From positions 1 to 64,000 of the forward strand of contig NZ_JAEF01000016.1 in NCBI RefSeq assembly GCF_000518765.1: 64,000 nucleotides of DNA, written 5' to 3'. Source of the DNA: Ruminococcus flavefaciens ATCC 19208. GTDB taxonomy: Bacteria; Bacillota; Clostridia; Oscillospirales; Ruminococcaceae. Under the pieces are notes generated by a model that did not search any database, was not told where the DNA came from, and saw nothing but the letters and a program-made list of their open reading frames with translations. The stretch's first letter is position 1. Each line of letters starts with the position of its first letter. Both the position numbers and the translations under genes were made by a program. Of the stretch, positions 17,480 through 26,662 are shown piece by piece.

Positions 17480-19799
17480 CGGATTCGTCCTCCTCATTGT
17501 CGTCCTCGTATTCATCATCATTTTCTTCAGCTTCGTCCTCGGCAGCTTCTTCCTCAGCCTTCTTCTTGCTGCGGAGCTCGGCTGCTTTTTCTTTTCTTTT
17601 GGCTTTTTCGGCAGCAGCCTTTTTCTTTTTTGCGCTCTTGCCGATAAGGATTCCAAGCACGGTGAGGACAGCTGCACCGATTATTCCTATGAGTGCATAA
17701 AGGAAACGGGTATCCATATTCTTTCCGAATATCTCTGTTGTATTTGCGATGACTTCTATGCCGTTTGCCTTAGCGAATTTATAAGCTTCGGAGCCCTCAG
17801 GTGCATAAAGCTTGAAGCCCTCAACAACAGCGTCCTTGCCGTTTTCGTCGTCTTCGGTCTCGGAGTCGGTGTCAGAGTCGGCATCAGAGCTGTCGGCAGA
17901 ATGGTCTTTGTAGTATCCGAAAGCATAGGGCCCGATAGTTTTGAGGTTTTCGTAGAGTCTCAGGCTTTTCAGTGAGGTACAGTTATAAAAAGCGTCAGCT
18001 TCAAGGGTATTAAGGCATTCGGAGACCTCAACGGAGCTGAGATTTGAGCAGCCCTCAAATGCATATGCCAGTATTTTTTCCACCTTTGACATTTTCACGC
18101 TTTTGATATTCTTATTGTTAAGGAAAGCTGAAATGCCTATCTCTTTTACACTGTCGGGTACAGTGAAGCTGTCGCCCGATTTATTTGCAGGGTAGCAGAG
18201 AAGAGTAGTCTTGTCTTTTGAGTAGAGTATGCCGTTATCAGAGCTGTAGTTTCCGTCGCCTTCACCGATGTTTATTTCTTCAAGCATCGGGCAGTATACG
18301 AAAGGCTCTTCGTCCTGCCATTCCTTCAGACAGCCTGCGGCTGTTACCTTTTTCAGTGCGCCGCAGCCGCTGAAAATACCGCGTCCTATGGTCTCAGCGC
18401 CCTTGAATTCGATAGTCTCGAGCTTTGCGCACTCAGCGAAAGCAGCTTCGCCTATTTTCTTTACACTCTCGGGTACAGTAATGGTTTTCAGCTCGGGACA
18501 TTGCAGGAAAGCACTTTCTCTTATTTCCGTAACAGTGTCAGGGAGGACTATCTCCTCAGCCTGACAAAGTGAAAAACAGCCCGGATATATTACGGTTATT
18601 GTATTTCCGTCTATTTCCGAAGGAACATTAACGGTCGTACCCTCGGCTCTGCATGAGATGAGAAGTGTGTTATTGTTCTTTATAGCGTAGGTATAGTCGC
18701 CCGAATTGACAGTTTCGAGATCCATGATCTCTTTTTCCTGAGTATACTGTTCACGGGTAAGGAAGGTAAAGTCGTTCTTGTAATCATAGTCGCTGTCTGA
18801 GTCTGTAGAATAGGTGTAAGCTGCACCGCCGATACTGCCGACTAATGTAAAGTCGTTCATAGGTATTATACCGCCGTTTGGCGATGAACGGTATCCGAAA
18901 GCGGAATAGCCTATATCCTGTACAGAATCGGGGATAATTGCGGTATCGAGACCTGCATCCACGAAAGCGTACTGTCCGATAGAGGTCAGGGATTCGGGGA
19001 ACTCTATATCCTTGATACCGGTACAGCCTGCAAAAGCACCGCCTCCGATAACTGTAAGAGCGCTTGGGAATATTACATTTTCCAGCGCACTGCACTGTGA
19101 AAAGGCATAGTTGGAGATCTCTGTTACAGCAGTTTTGCTGAGATCGGCTGATTTGAGATTTGTCATATCGCCGAATGCGAAAGCGTCCAGTTCTGCCAGA
19201 GAAGACGGAAACTCAAGAGAAACGGGCTTTGCGTTGTAGAACGCAGCAAAACCGATAGTTGTAACTCCCTCGGGGACAGTAAAGCTGTCACCCTCTTTGC
19301 AGCATGGGTAGCTCAGGAGAGTTTTCCTGTCCTTGCTGTAGAGAACGTCGTCCTCGGCGGTATATTCAGTATTTCCGCTTTCCACCTTTATTTCCTGAAG
19401 GTATGTGCAGTACATAAAAGGATTATCGGCGGAGATATATTTGATAGAAGCAGGGATTGTAACAGAGAGATAAGGATTGTTTTCCTGATCAGTTCCCAGC
19501 GCGGTCCTGCCAAGCTCTGTTACCTTTTTGCCGTCGAGAGTATCAGGTATGACAAGAGACTCCGCACCGCTGGTGCAGCCCTCGATACGTACATTTCCCT
19601 CGGAAGTAAGAGAATACTTGAAATCGCCGCTGTACTTGTAATCATTTTCCTCAGCGGCATCTGTGGTTGCTTCGCTGCCGTCCTCGTCTTCGACGAGCGC
19701 ACCGTCAATGGCAGCAAAAGATACCAAAGGTGAAGCCGCAGATGAAGCGCAGAGTATAAGACCTGCGATAAAAGCGGCAGTTTTTTTACAGTTAAACAT
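17469..19799 (-). CDS. BspA-type leucine-rich-repeat membrane protein, first of a pair
   Basis: 776 residues. Signal peptide ~1-30 ending in VSFAA, LRR_5 repeats in at least two blocks (residues ~65-330 and ~370-660) each introduced by a similar YKYSGDFKYSLTSEGN / SGDYTYAIKNNNTLL opening, then a helix near ~697-720 (FLYALIGIIGAAVLTVLGILI), a Lys/Ala-rich coil and a Glu/Asp tail. The two blocks also share a unit with DDVLYSKDRKTLLSYPCCKEGDSF / NGILYSKDKTTLLCYPANKSGDSF, so the gene has an internal duplication. ATG 19799 with GAGAGG upstream. It heads the two-gene operon with its own promoter. The acidic intracellular tail is the same design as in the partner. Confidence 0.8.
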   Translation of the reverse strand: MFNCKKTAAFIAGLILCASSAASPLVSFAAIDGALVEDEDGSEATTDAAEENDYKYSGDFKYSLTSEGNVRIEGCTSGAESLVIPDTLDGKKVTELGRTALGTDQENNPYLSVTIPASIKYISADNPFMYCTYLQEIKVESGNTEYTAEDDVLYSKDRKTLLSYPCCKEGDSFTVPEGVTTIGFAAFYNAKPVSLEFPSSLAELDAFAFGDMTNLKSADLSKTAVTEISNYAFSQCSALENVIFPSALTVIGGGAFAGCTGIKDIEFPESLTSIGQYAFVDAGLDTAIIPDSVQDIGYSAFGYRSSPNGGIIPMNDFTLVGSIGGAAYTYSTDSDSDYDYKNDFTFLTREQYTQEKEIMDLETVNSGDYTYAIKNNNTLLISCRAEGTTVNVPSEIDGNTITVIYPGCFSLCQAEEIVLPDTVTEIRESAFLQCPELKTITVPESVKKIGEAAFAECAKLETIEFKGAETIGRGIFSGCGALKKVTAAGCLKEWQDEEPFVYCPMLEEINIGEGDGNYSSDNGILYSKDKTTLLCYPANKSGDSFTVPDSVKEIGISAFLNNKNIKSVKMSKVEKILAYAFEGCSNLSSVEVSECLNTLEADAFYNCTSLKSLRLYENLKTIGPYAFGYYKDHSADSSDADSDTDSETEDDENGKDAVVEGFKLYAPEGSEAYKFAKANGIEVIANTTEIFGKNMDTRFLYALIGIIGAAVLTVLGILIGKSAKKKKAAAEKAKRKEKAAELRSKKKAEEEAAEDEAEENDDEYEDDNEEDESDED

Positions 19800-19849
19800 A
19801 AATATTACCCTCTCATTATTTATGCGGCAGAAGCCGTTAATTCTCATTC

Positions 19850-19878
19850 ATTATATCATAAAACGTGTTTTTTTTCAA
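19850..19878 (-). promoter_or_regulatory. Promoter of the LRR protein pair
   Basis: Minus strand TTGAAA, 17-base spacer ending in TGA, TATAAT. Confidence 0.7.
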
Positions 19879-19916
19879 TGAATTTCACTCAGTTTTCGCA
19901 TTTAAAGGCGGATATT

Positions 19917-20963
19917 TCAGATATTGTCCACATTTCCGCCCAATATTTCTTTCAGCTGAGCTTTCAGAGACGATATGCTGAAAAAGGGCTCGTCTGCGAA
20001 AAGTTCAAGGAGCTTTTCCATATTTTCCTCGCAGTACTCTGTCTCTTTTGAGTAGTTTTTGGCAATTTCGGCATAGTCCGAAAGGCTGAGGTCTGGCTGT
20101 TTCAGTGCGGAATATCTGAACAGGCAGCCGATAATGATAATGCTCACTGCGGCAAACTTGGTATATCCCAGTATTTCGCCGTCATAAACGCTTTTCAGCA
20201 GGTATCGGAATATGAGATACTGTGCTATCCTGCGGAGATATACGTCAGCGGAGTCGTTGTGGGCAGGCAGACAGTCAAGGTGCTCGGTGCAGTCCTTTAT
20301 GTAGGGAAGCCAGTTTTCGTCAATAGGCTCAAGCTCTGCAAAGCAGCCGAAAATACAGCGTAGATCGCTGCCGCTGACTTTGGTTTCCGTGTCGGGAAAG
20401 GGCATATCAATGCTTTCCTGTACATCTGCGGCAATATCAAGGATACGGCAAAGTGCGTCGGCAGGGGAGATGCTTTCATCACCGAGTATACCAAGCATAT
20501 GACTTCTTGCGGAGAAGATAAGCGAGAAAAGCTCCTCGTCATAGCTGCCTGCTGCTCCCTCATCGGGGATATCAGTCTCGGACAGGGTGAACGGACGGGA
20601 GAGTATAAGCTCCGCAGCGGCTTCACAGCAAAGTCCCGTGCCACCCTCCTTGAGTCCGTCGAACCACTCGAAGTACCGCGGGTGATCGGAGCATATGCGG
20701 CACAGCCTGTCCTCGCCAAGCTCGGTATAGATATCACAGAGCCCTTTCTTATTCAGAAAGGGGCAGCGTTCATCTTCCGTGAGGACAAAGCAGCCGTCAC
20801 GGATATTGTCCCTGAGTCTTTTGCCGAATTCTCCGCCTACGCTGTTGTAATACTTCGCGGTGTCGGGGTCAATGTCTATCTCCCAGCCCTTACAGCAGCT
20901 GTCCCTGCATTTATCTGCGATACAGCAGAAATCCCTGCAGTATTCGGGTGTCCTGTATATCAT
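19917..20963 (-). CDS. FliB-like flagellin lysine-N-methylase family protein (YkgJ-type Cys cluster)
   Basis: 348 residues. The N-terminus has a dense Cys motif: YCRDFCCIADKCRDSCCKGWEI, then CFVLTEDERCPFLNKKGLCDIYTELG and LCRICSDHPRY, GLCCEAAAELIL. This pattern is annotated in Clostridia as flagellin lysine-N-methylase (FliB) and is likely a metal or Fe-S site. The rest is mostly helical and variable. The start has AAAGGAG upstream. No flagellar or chemotaxis gene is in the window, so a flagellin substrate is doubtful here. Single gene; the stop lies next to a short hairpin at 20990-21011. Confidence 0.7.
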   Translation of the reverse strand: MIYRTPEYCRDFCCIADKCRDSCCKGWEIDIDPDTAKYYNSVGGEFGKRLRDNIRDGCFVLTEDERCPFLNKKGLCDIYTELGEDRLCRICSDHPRYFEWFDGLKEGGTGLCCEAAAELILSRPFTLSETDIPDEGAAGSYDEELFSLIFSARSHMLGILGDESISPADALCRILDIAADVQESIDMPFPDTETKVSGSDLRCIFGCFAELEPIDENWLPYIKDCTEHLDCLPAHNDSADVYLRRIAQYLIFRYLLKSVYDGEILGYTKFAAVSIIIIGCLFRYSALKQPDLSLSDYAEIAKNYSKETEYCEENMEKLLELFADEPFFSISSLKAQLKEILGGNVDNI

Positions 20964-21001
20964 ATGGCATCTCCTTTACGGCAATAGTAAAGGGACTGAA
21001 G

Positions 21002-22948
21002 TCAGTCCCTTACATTTTCGATAAATTCTGTTTTGCTGTGCTTGATTATCTCGGCTCTGTTGAACTCCTCTGGAGTAATGAAAGTAGGAACTATCTCATG
21101 GAGCTGAGCAATAACGGTCTCGCAAAGATTTTCGTTTGCGGCATTGCGCAGCCTTCTGAGCTTTCTGATGAAGTCATCGCCGTCAAGCTCTATCTGCTGA
21201 CCGATAAAGATAAGCTCGTTTGAGGTCTTTCTGAGACCTTCCTCGTTCATGAGAAGCTCTTCGCGTAGCTTTTCGCCGGGACGGAGACCTGTGAACTTGA
21301 TCTCAACATCTTTATATGGCTCTTTTCCGTACATACGTATAAGGTTTTCTGCAAGCTTTACGATATGTACGGGCTTACCCATATCAAGCACGAATATCTC
21401 TCCGCCCTGTGCAATGGCAGCGGCTTCGAGGACGAGGCTGACAGCCTCCGGAATGGTCATAAAGTATCTTATAACGTCGGGGTGAGTTACAGTAACGGGC
21501 TTGCCCTGCTCTATCTGCTTCTTGAAGAGCGGTATTACAGAGCCGTTAGAGCCGAGAACGTTTCCGAAACGTGTTGTTACGAACTCGGTACAGCCGTCCT
21601 TCTGCTGTGAGAGGTACTGTATTATCATTTCGCAGCAGCGTTTTGAAGCGCCCATGACGTTGGTCGGATTGACAGCCTTATCCGTAGATATCATAACGAA
21701 TTTCTTTACCTTGTGGAACTGTGCCAGCGAAGCGGTATTGAAGGTACCTATAACGTTGTTCTTGATAGCCTCCATAGGCGAATTTTCCATAAGAGGAACG
21801 TGCTTGTGTGCAGCTGCATGGAACACGATATCGGGCTTGTACTTTTCAAATATGCGGTTCATGCGGTAATAGTCTCTTACAGAAGCGATAAGCACGGTAA
21901 GATTAAGACTGTCGCCGTAGTCCATGACAAGCTCCTGCTGGATAGCGTAGGCGTTGTTCTCGTAGATATCCACAATGATTATCTGCTGAGGACCGTATTT
22001 TGCGATCTGGCGTACAAGCTCAGAGCCGATGGAACCGCCTCCGCCTGTTACCATACAGACCTTGCCGTATATGAAATGGCGTATTTCTTCGTTATCGAAT
22101 TTTATCGGAGCGCGTCCGAGAAGGTCCTCCACATTGATGTCGCGCATCTGTGTAAGGAGCGGAGTATTTCCGTTGTCAAAGATAAGGTTTCCGATGAAGG
22201 GAACTACCTTGACAGGGAGATTTGTTCCCGAACAGATATCGAGGATACGTTTTCTTTCGTCCTCAAGACATGAGGGGATAGCGAAGATGATCTGCTCGAT
22301 ATGCTGCTGGTCAGCGAACTTTATTATCTCGTTTGTATTGCCGACAACAGTAACTCCGTCTATTACGGTGCCTATCTTTGATCTGTCATCGTCGATGATG
22401 CATACAGGCTCATACTGAGCGCTTATCTTGTCGTCAGCCAGAGATGAAGCAGTGGCATTTTTTATTTCTGTAAGTATCATGCGGCAGGTCTGACCGCCGC
22501 CGACGATCATGGTACGTTTTTTGCCGCTGTCGCTTATAGAGTTTTTAAATGTAACGAAGGTCTCTTTAAAAAACAGTCTGAAGAGGCATATGCCTGTAAG
22601 AGCTATAGCTCCGTGAACGCAGGCAAAGGTTATGTCTACGTTTTTCCTGATGATGTAAACAAAGACACTTGCAACGACAAATCCGCAAATGACTCCGTAA
22701 ACACAGGAGAGGTAATCACGCTTGTGGAAGAATCTCCACAGCTTATTGTAAGCTCCGAATATCAGCAGCGCACCACAGCAGGTGACGGAGCAGACCACAA
22801 AGCTCATAAGCATATCAGAGCGCGAGATCTCCGAACCGAAGAACGAAAGAACGAAATTTGCGATAAGTGCAGAGGCTATGACAATAAAAGCATCTGCAAA
22901 GGCGAGAATTACTCTGCGGAAACTGAACTTTTCTAATAAATTTTTCAT
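21002..22948 (-). CDS. Membrane nucleotide-sugar epimerase/4,6-dehydratase (CapD/WbpM/PglF type)
   Basis: 648 residues from ATG 22948 (GGGGGA before it; the ATG at 22969 seven codons up lacks a ribosome site). Four transmembrane helices in residues ~1-125, then a first Rossmann fold (VGGGQTCRMIL), then the catalytic SDR domain from ~285: VTGGGGSIGSELVRQ (NAD-binding), AAAHKHVPLME, STDKAVNPTNVMGASKR with the MGASK motif that replaces YxxxK in this family, and TRFGNVLGSNGSVIPLF. The C-terminus has the GLRPGEKLREEL motif. The family makes UDP-4-keto-6-deoxy sugars for glycoprotein or capsule. It forms an operon with cpsB 39 bases upstream. Confidence 0.9.
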   Translation of the reverse strand: MKNLLEKFSFRRVILAFADAFIVIASALIANFVLSFFGSEISRSDMLMSFVVCSVTCCGALLIFGAYNKLWRFFHKRDYLSCVYGVICGFVVASVFVYIIRKNVDITFACVHGAIALTGICLFRLFFKETFVTFKNSISDSGKKRTMIVGGGQTCRMILTEIKNATASSLADDKISAQYEPVCIIDDDRSKIGTVIDGVTVVGNTNEIIKFADQQHIEQIIFAIPSCLEDERKRILDICSGTNLPVKVVPFIGNLIFDNGNTPLLTQMRDINVEDLLGRAPIKFDNEEIRHFIYGKVCMVTGGGGSIGSELVRQIAKYGPQQIIIVDIYENNAYAIQQELVMDYGDSLNLTVLIASVRDYYRMNRIFEKYKPDIVFHAAAHKHVPLMENSPMEAIKNNVIGTFNTASLAQFHKVKKFVMISTDKAVNPTNVMGASKRCCEMIIQYLSQQKDGCTEFVTTRFGNVLGSNGSVIPLFKKQIEQGKPVTVTHPDVIRYFMTIPEAVSLVLEAAAIAQGGEIFVLDMGKPVHIVKLAENLIRMYGKEPYKDVEIKFTGLRPGEKLREELLMNEEGLRKTSNELIFIGQQIELDGDDFIRKLRRLRNAANENLCETVIAQLHEIVPTFITPEEFNRAEIIKHSKTEFIENVRD

Positions 22949-22987
22949 CTTTTTCCCCCATAAGCTCATTATATAAAGCCGCTTAAA

Positions 22988-23710
22988 TTATTCCCCCTGC
23001 TCCTCGGCCACTATGGGAGCAGCTTCCTGAAGCGGTTCTGCGTTTACTTTCAGCAGATCATTTGAAGCTTCAAGGATCTCAGGGTCACATACCTCCAAAC
23101 AAACATCCCAGTTCGGACACCTCGTGTCCGTATTGTGCGCATCGCTTCCGAAAACGATAGTCCGTTTCTCCTTGACCAGCCGTTTTAACAAGTCTCTCTC
23201 TCTCTGTAATAAGAACGCATCATTATTAAACTGAAAAACAGCGTCGGTTTTGAGAATCTTTTCAAAATTTTCGGGCGAATAATATGTGAGGTATCGGTGT
23301 ATGTGGGCAAGCACTATCGTCAGCCCGTACTCCGAAGCGATAGCGTTTATTTCCTCAGACATCCAATCCTCATAATCGCGGAACGGCAGCTCGAGAAGTA
23401 TCATTCCTGAATCCTCTATAGCAAGCTGCTCTATTCCGTGGATTTTCGATATTCCGTGTTCTATGGCGACCTCTGCGCCAAGGATTATATTGGGTATTGC
23501 AGAAAAATCGGCAATACTTTCAAAGGCGTCCTCACGCCTCAGCAGATATTCTGTCAGTGAACGCTCCTCATGGGCATAGAAATGAGGAGTTGCGACGATC
23601 CTTTCAACGCCCTGCTCCTTCATTATATCTATCATATCCAGAGCAGTGTCAGCGTCAGGTGCACCGTCGTCCATACCGGGCAGAATATGGCAATGGTAAT
23701 CAGTAAGCAT
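22988..23710 (-). CDS. CpsB/YwqE-type tyrosine-protein phosphatase (PHP fold)
   Basis: 240 residues, family length. PHP metal-binding motifs in order: DYHCHILPGMDDGAPD, ATPHFYAHEER, GAEVAIEHG, LAHIHRYL and FGSDAHNTDTR. CpsB proteins are manganese-dependent phosphatases that act on the tyrosine kinase controlling capsule or exopolysaccharide assembly. No kinase is adjacent; a Wzz-like protein lies at 33870. First gene of a two-gene operon with the CapD-type epimerase, supporting a role in surface polysaccharide. The ATG has GGAAG upstream, a moderate ribosome site. Confidence 0.88.
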   Translation of the reverse strand: MLTDYHCHILPGMDDGAPDADTALDMIDIMKEQGVERIVATPHFYAHEERSLTEYLLRREDAFESIADFSAIPNIILGAEVAIEHGISKIHGIEQLAIEDSGMILLELPFRDYEDWMSEEINAIASEYGLTIVLAHIHRYLTYYSPENFEKILKTDAVFQFNNDAFLLQRERDLLKRLVKEKRTIVFGSDAHNTDTRCPNWDVCLEVCDPEILEASNDLLKVNAEPLQEAAPIVAEEQGE

Positions 23711-23848
23711 ATTCAGTTGTCTTCCTTTTTTCTACATTAGTGCGAATTTATACAAGATAAAAAGCATATTTTTCTCTTTGCTTTTTGTTATAAAATTTGT
23801 CTTATTGGCACAACTGCTTCTCATTATCTGTACAGCGATACCGTTATA

Positions 23849-23878
23849 ATTATATAACAGTTCCTATTGTTTTGTCAA
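23849..23878 (-). promoter_or_regulatory. Promoter of cpsB-capD-type operon
   Basis: Minus strand TTGACA, 18-base spacer, TATAAT. Confidence 0.7.
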
Positions 23879-23950
23879 TAGGTAACAAATGTTAATATTA
23901 TTTCATAATTGACTTAGGATAAGAAATTATTATATTTTCGTGAAATAGAA

Positions 23951-23977
23951 AATGCAGCTGCAAAATGCAGCTGCATT
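23951..23977 (-). terminator. Terminator of the GH5 gene
   Basis: AATGCAGCTGCA / TGCAGCTGCATT perfect stem, followed by TTTTC on the minus strand. Confidence 0.8.
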
Positions 23978-24012
23978 CAGAGGTATATGAGAACCTATAT
24001 TGCGGTGTAGAA

Positions 24013-26286
24013 TTAGTCTACTACTGTGCCTTCTGCAACAGGGAGTGAATTAACCTTGTGGAGAAGGAAGAGCTGGATAACCTGAGCGTCCTTTACAGTA
24101 ACGCCGTCGTTGCCGTAAACGTCAGCAGCCTTAGCAGCAGCATCGCTGAGCTGATACTTGTTAGGATTTGCGAGAGACTGCATGATAAGAACTACGTCGC
24201 TCATGTCAACTTCGCCGTCCTGGTTAGCATCGCCGTTGCCTGTGCTCTTTGTGTTAGGAGTGCTTACTGTTGTTGTCTCAGTAACAGTAGTTGTTGCACT
24301 TGTAGTTGTAGTAGTAGATGTAACTGTTGTAGTAGTTGTGGTTGTAGTAGTTGTAGATGTAGTAGTTGTTGTTGTCTGCTGAGCAGCACCGACCTTATAA
24401 TCCTTCATCTCAACCTTCTCTGGGTTGTACCAGATCTGGAACTCTATAGAAGTTGCATCAGCAGGGATCTTATCAAGAGCGATAGTAACTGCTGCTGTAC
24501 CGTCAGAACCGATAGTTGTTTCCCACTCGATCTGTGTCCAGTCAGGAGTCTTGAAGCCGAGGCAGCCGTTTGTAAGTGTGCCAGCTTCACCTGTGAGGTT
24601 GATTGTGAGGTTGCCGTTTCTGTTGCTGTCGAGGTCGATCTTGTACTTCTTTGTCTTGTCAACAGGAACTTCAACTTCTACGTCAGGAGCATTGAGAACT
24701 ACCATCTGCTTAACAACTGTAACAGCAGCAGTTCTTGCCTGAATGTGGTTAACGTTTGAGAGATCGCCGCTCCATGAAGCAGGGAGCTGCTTGTCAACGA
24801 GATAGTAAGCAATACCGTTCTTCTCGTCTACTGTGTAAGGTGAGATCTCTGTCCAGTTGTCATAGCTCTTGTCTGAGAAGCAAAGAACAGGTGTATCGCC
24901 TGTGTACTTTATAGCAACTTCCTTGCCCTTGAGATCGTTCCATGAGATCTCTACGCCCGGAGTTGTGTTTCCGTATACAGGAGCAGCAGCCTTAGCAGCG
25001 TCGATCTCAACGTCTGAGCTGATGAGAGCCTTGCCTGCTGAGAGATCCTGATGGCTGTACTCAGGCATCTTGCCTTCGCTGCCCCAAACGATAGAATCAT
25101 CGTTCATGATCTCCATCATCTTGTTGATGATAGGAAGGCTTGAAGAATACCATTCACCAGTCTCACGGTTGATATAGCCGTGGCACTCGCCGGGAGCCTT
25201 AGGATTTGACTCAATGTTGTTGTCCCAGAGACAGCATGGGATACCGTACTTCTTAGTTGTTGTGAAGTACTGAGTTGTCCAGTCTACACGAGCCTGTGTG
25301 TTGCCGAAGTTAGATGTACCCATCTCACCGATAACTACAGGAACGTCCTTATTGATGAACATATCGCGGAAGTTCTGGAGGTTGTAAGCGAGGTCGTTGC
25401 TGAACTCCTTTGTGAAGGTGTCGTGATATGCACCTTCCTTCTCGTTTGTGTTCATTGTGAAGTTGTAAGGAGTGTAAGCGTGGATAGAAACAGCGAGGAA
25501 GTCGTCATTCTCGGGAAGAACGATCTGATTGAGGAAGGTCTTGTCAGAGCTTGCAACATAGCCCGGGAGCATAAGAAGTCTGGTCTTTGCGTAGGGACCG
25601 TCCATGCCTCTGATGAGCTTAACGAAGTCAGCCTCCAGCTTGTTGATAACGTCAGCCTCAGCAACAGGTGTTGCATACCACCATTCGTGGTCTGTGCCCT
25701 TAGCACGTGGCTCGTTCATGCACTCAAATATGAGGTGCTGATCGTAATCCTTGAATTCTGTAGCGATCTGCTCCCAGAGCTTCAGGAGTCTGGGCTTGAT
25801 ATCGTCATAAGCTGTAGCGAGATCGGGTCTGTTGATCCAGCCCTCCTCGTGGTGAATGTTGAGGATAACGTACATACCGTTCTTGTAAGCGTAGTCAACT
25901 ACCTCGTGAACTCTTGCCATCCATGCAGGGTCAACGTTGTCGTTTGAGTCAAGGTGCTGGAACCATGTTGTAGGGATACGAACAGTGTTGAAGCCCTTTG
26001 CCTTGAGAGACTTGAAGAGTGTCTCATTTGCCTTCGGGCAGCCCCAGCAGGTCTCTGAATCAAGACCGTAGGTGCTGAGAGCAACGCCGTTCTCGTCCTG
26101 AGCATAAGCATCAAGTGTGTTACCGAGATTCCAGCCCACCTTCATATTCTGTGTGATCTGAAAAGCCGTCATTGTGTTTGCTGCCTTTGCGTAGTTGATC
26201 GGAGCTACGCTGAGTGTAGATAAGAGGCATGCTGCAGCAGCAGAGATGCTAACAAAACGTTTAACATTCTTTGAACCAATAAACAT
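24013..26286 (-). CDS. Cellulosomal GH5 endoglucanase with accessory beta-sandwich modules and type I dockerin
   Basis: 757 residues. Signal peptide ~1-36. GH5 domain ~40-405: GWNLGNTLDA, HHEEGW, acid/base Glu192 in FECMNEPR, HAYTPYNF, nucleophile Glu321 in VIGEMGTSNF, and the LWDNN end; it looks like subfamily 4 (endoglucanase/xyloglucanase). Residues ~445-535 and ~538-633 are two beta-rich modules; the second (KKYKIDLDSNRNGNLTINL...FQIWYNP) looks like a carbohydrate-binding module, perhaps CBM80-like, not proven. A Thr linker (~638-672) then leads to a dockerin (~684-750) with DANQDGEVDMSD and NDGVTVKD loops, ending with extra LPVAEGTVVD. AAGGAGG precedes the ATG. Single-gene unit. Confidence 0.94.
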   Translation of the reverse strand: MFIGSKNVKRFVSISAAAACLLSTLSVAPINYAKAANTMTAFQITQNMKVGWNLGNTLDAYAQDENGVALSTYGLDSETCWGCPKANETLFKSLKAKGFNTVRIPTTWFQHLDSNDNVDPAWMARVHEVVDYAYKNGMYVILNIHHEEGWINRPDLATAYDDIKPRLLKLWEQIATEFKDYDQHLIFECMNEPRAKGTDHEWWYATPVAEADVINKLEADFVKLIRGMDGPYAKTRLLMLPGYVASSDKTFLNQIVLPENDDFLAVSIHAYTPYNFTMNTNEKEGAYHDTFTKEFSNDLAYNLQNFRDMFINKDVPVVIGEMGTSNFGNTQARVDWTTQYFTTTKKYGIPCCLWDNNIESNPKAPGECHGYINRETGEWYSSSLPIINKMMEIMNDDSIVWGSEGKMPEYSHQDLSAGKALISSDVEIDAAKAAAPVYGNTTPGVEISWNDLKGKEVAIKYTGDTPVLCFSDKSYDNWTEISPYTVDEKNGIAYYLVDKQLPASWSGDLSNVNHIQARTAAVTVVKQMVVLNAPDVEVEVPVDKTKKYKIDLDSNRNGNLTINLTGEAGTLTNGCLGFKTPDWTQIEWETTIGSDGTAAVTIALDKIPADATSIEFQIWYNPEKVEMKDYKVGAAQQTTTTTTSTTTTTTTTTTVTSTTTTTSATTTVTETTTVSTPNTKSTGNGDANQDGEVDMSDVVLIMQSLANPNKYQLSDAAAKAADVYGNDGVTVKDAQVIQLFLLHKVNSLPVAEGTVVD

Positions 26287-26371
26287 AATGTTTTCCTCCT
26301 TAATAATAATGATATTTGATTTATTCGATCGAAGCTCAGTGCAAAAAGCTTCAATCTAACTTTACACCTAA

Positions 26372-26400
26372 ATTTTATCATATGTGTAGAATAAAGTCAA
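26372..26400 (-). promoter_or_regulatory. Promoter of the GH5 gene
   Basis: Minus strand TTGACT, 17-base spacer ending in TGA, TAAAAT. Confidence 0.7.
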
Positions 26401-26631
26401 GCGGATTTGTGCAAATTACATAATATGTTATATAGAATTATAATTTGTTATTTTAGTACAATTGTCCAGAGAAAAGCTATATACCGAGGAATGATTGTTT
26501 CTAATTTTTTATTTTGATATAACATTTCACACGTATAGAAAAAGTTGTTACTTTTTATGATAAAGGAGTTAATAATGTAACTATTTATTAATATATAAGT
26601 TCTCATTTTACTATGTATTTTTGCAAAAGGA

Positions 26632-26657
26632 AAAGCCCCCGCACATTTGCGGGGGCA
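26632..26657 (-). terminator. Terminator of the YfhO-family gene
   Basis: GCCCCCGCA / TGCGGGGGC stem with a short loop; TTTTCC follows on the minus strand. Confidence 0.8.
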
Positions 26658-26662
26658 TGATA

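Larger units (their letters stand above)
23711..24012. other. Intergenic: cpsB leader and GH5 terminator
   Basis: It holds the cpsB promoter (23849-23878), a ~130-base leader without obvious structure, and the GH5 terminator (23951-23977). Nothing else seen. Confidence 0.6.
26287..26662. other. Intergenic: GH5 leader, AT-rich spacer, yfhO-like terminator
   Basis: About 375 bases. It holds the GH5 promoter with an ~80-base leader, then ~230 very AT-rich bases with no gene, then the terminator at 26632. Confidence 0.6.

Noticed and set aside
17480..17677. N-terminal 66-residue extension of the second LRR protein
   Set aside because: It reads the acidic tail of the upstream gene in another frame; the ribosome site and signal peptide put the start at 17479.
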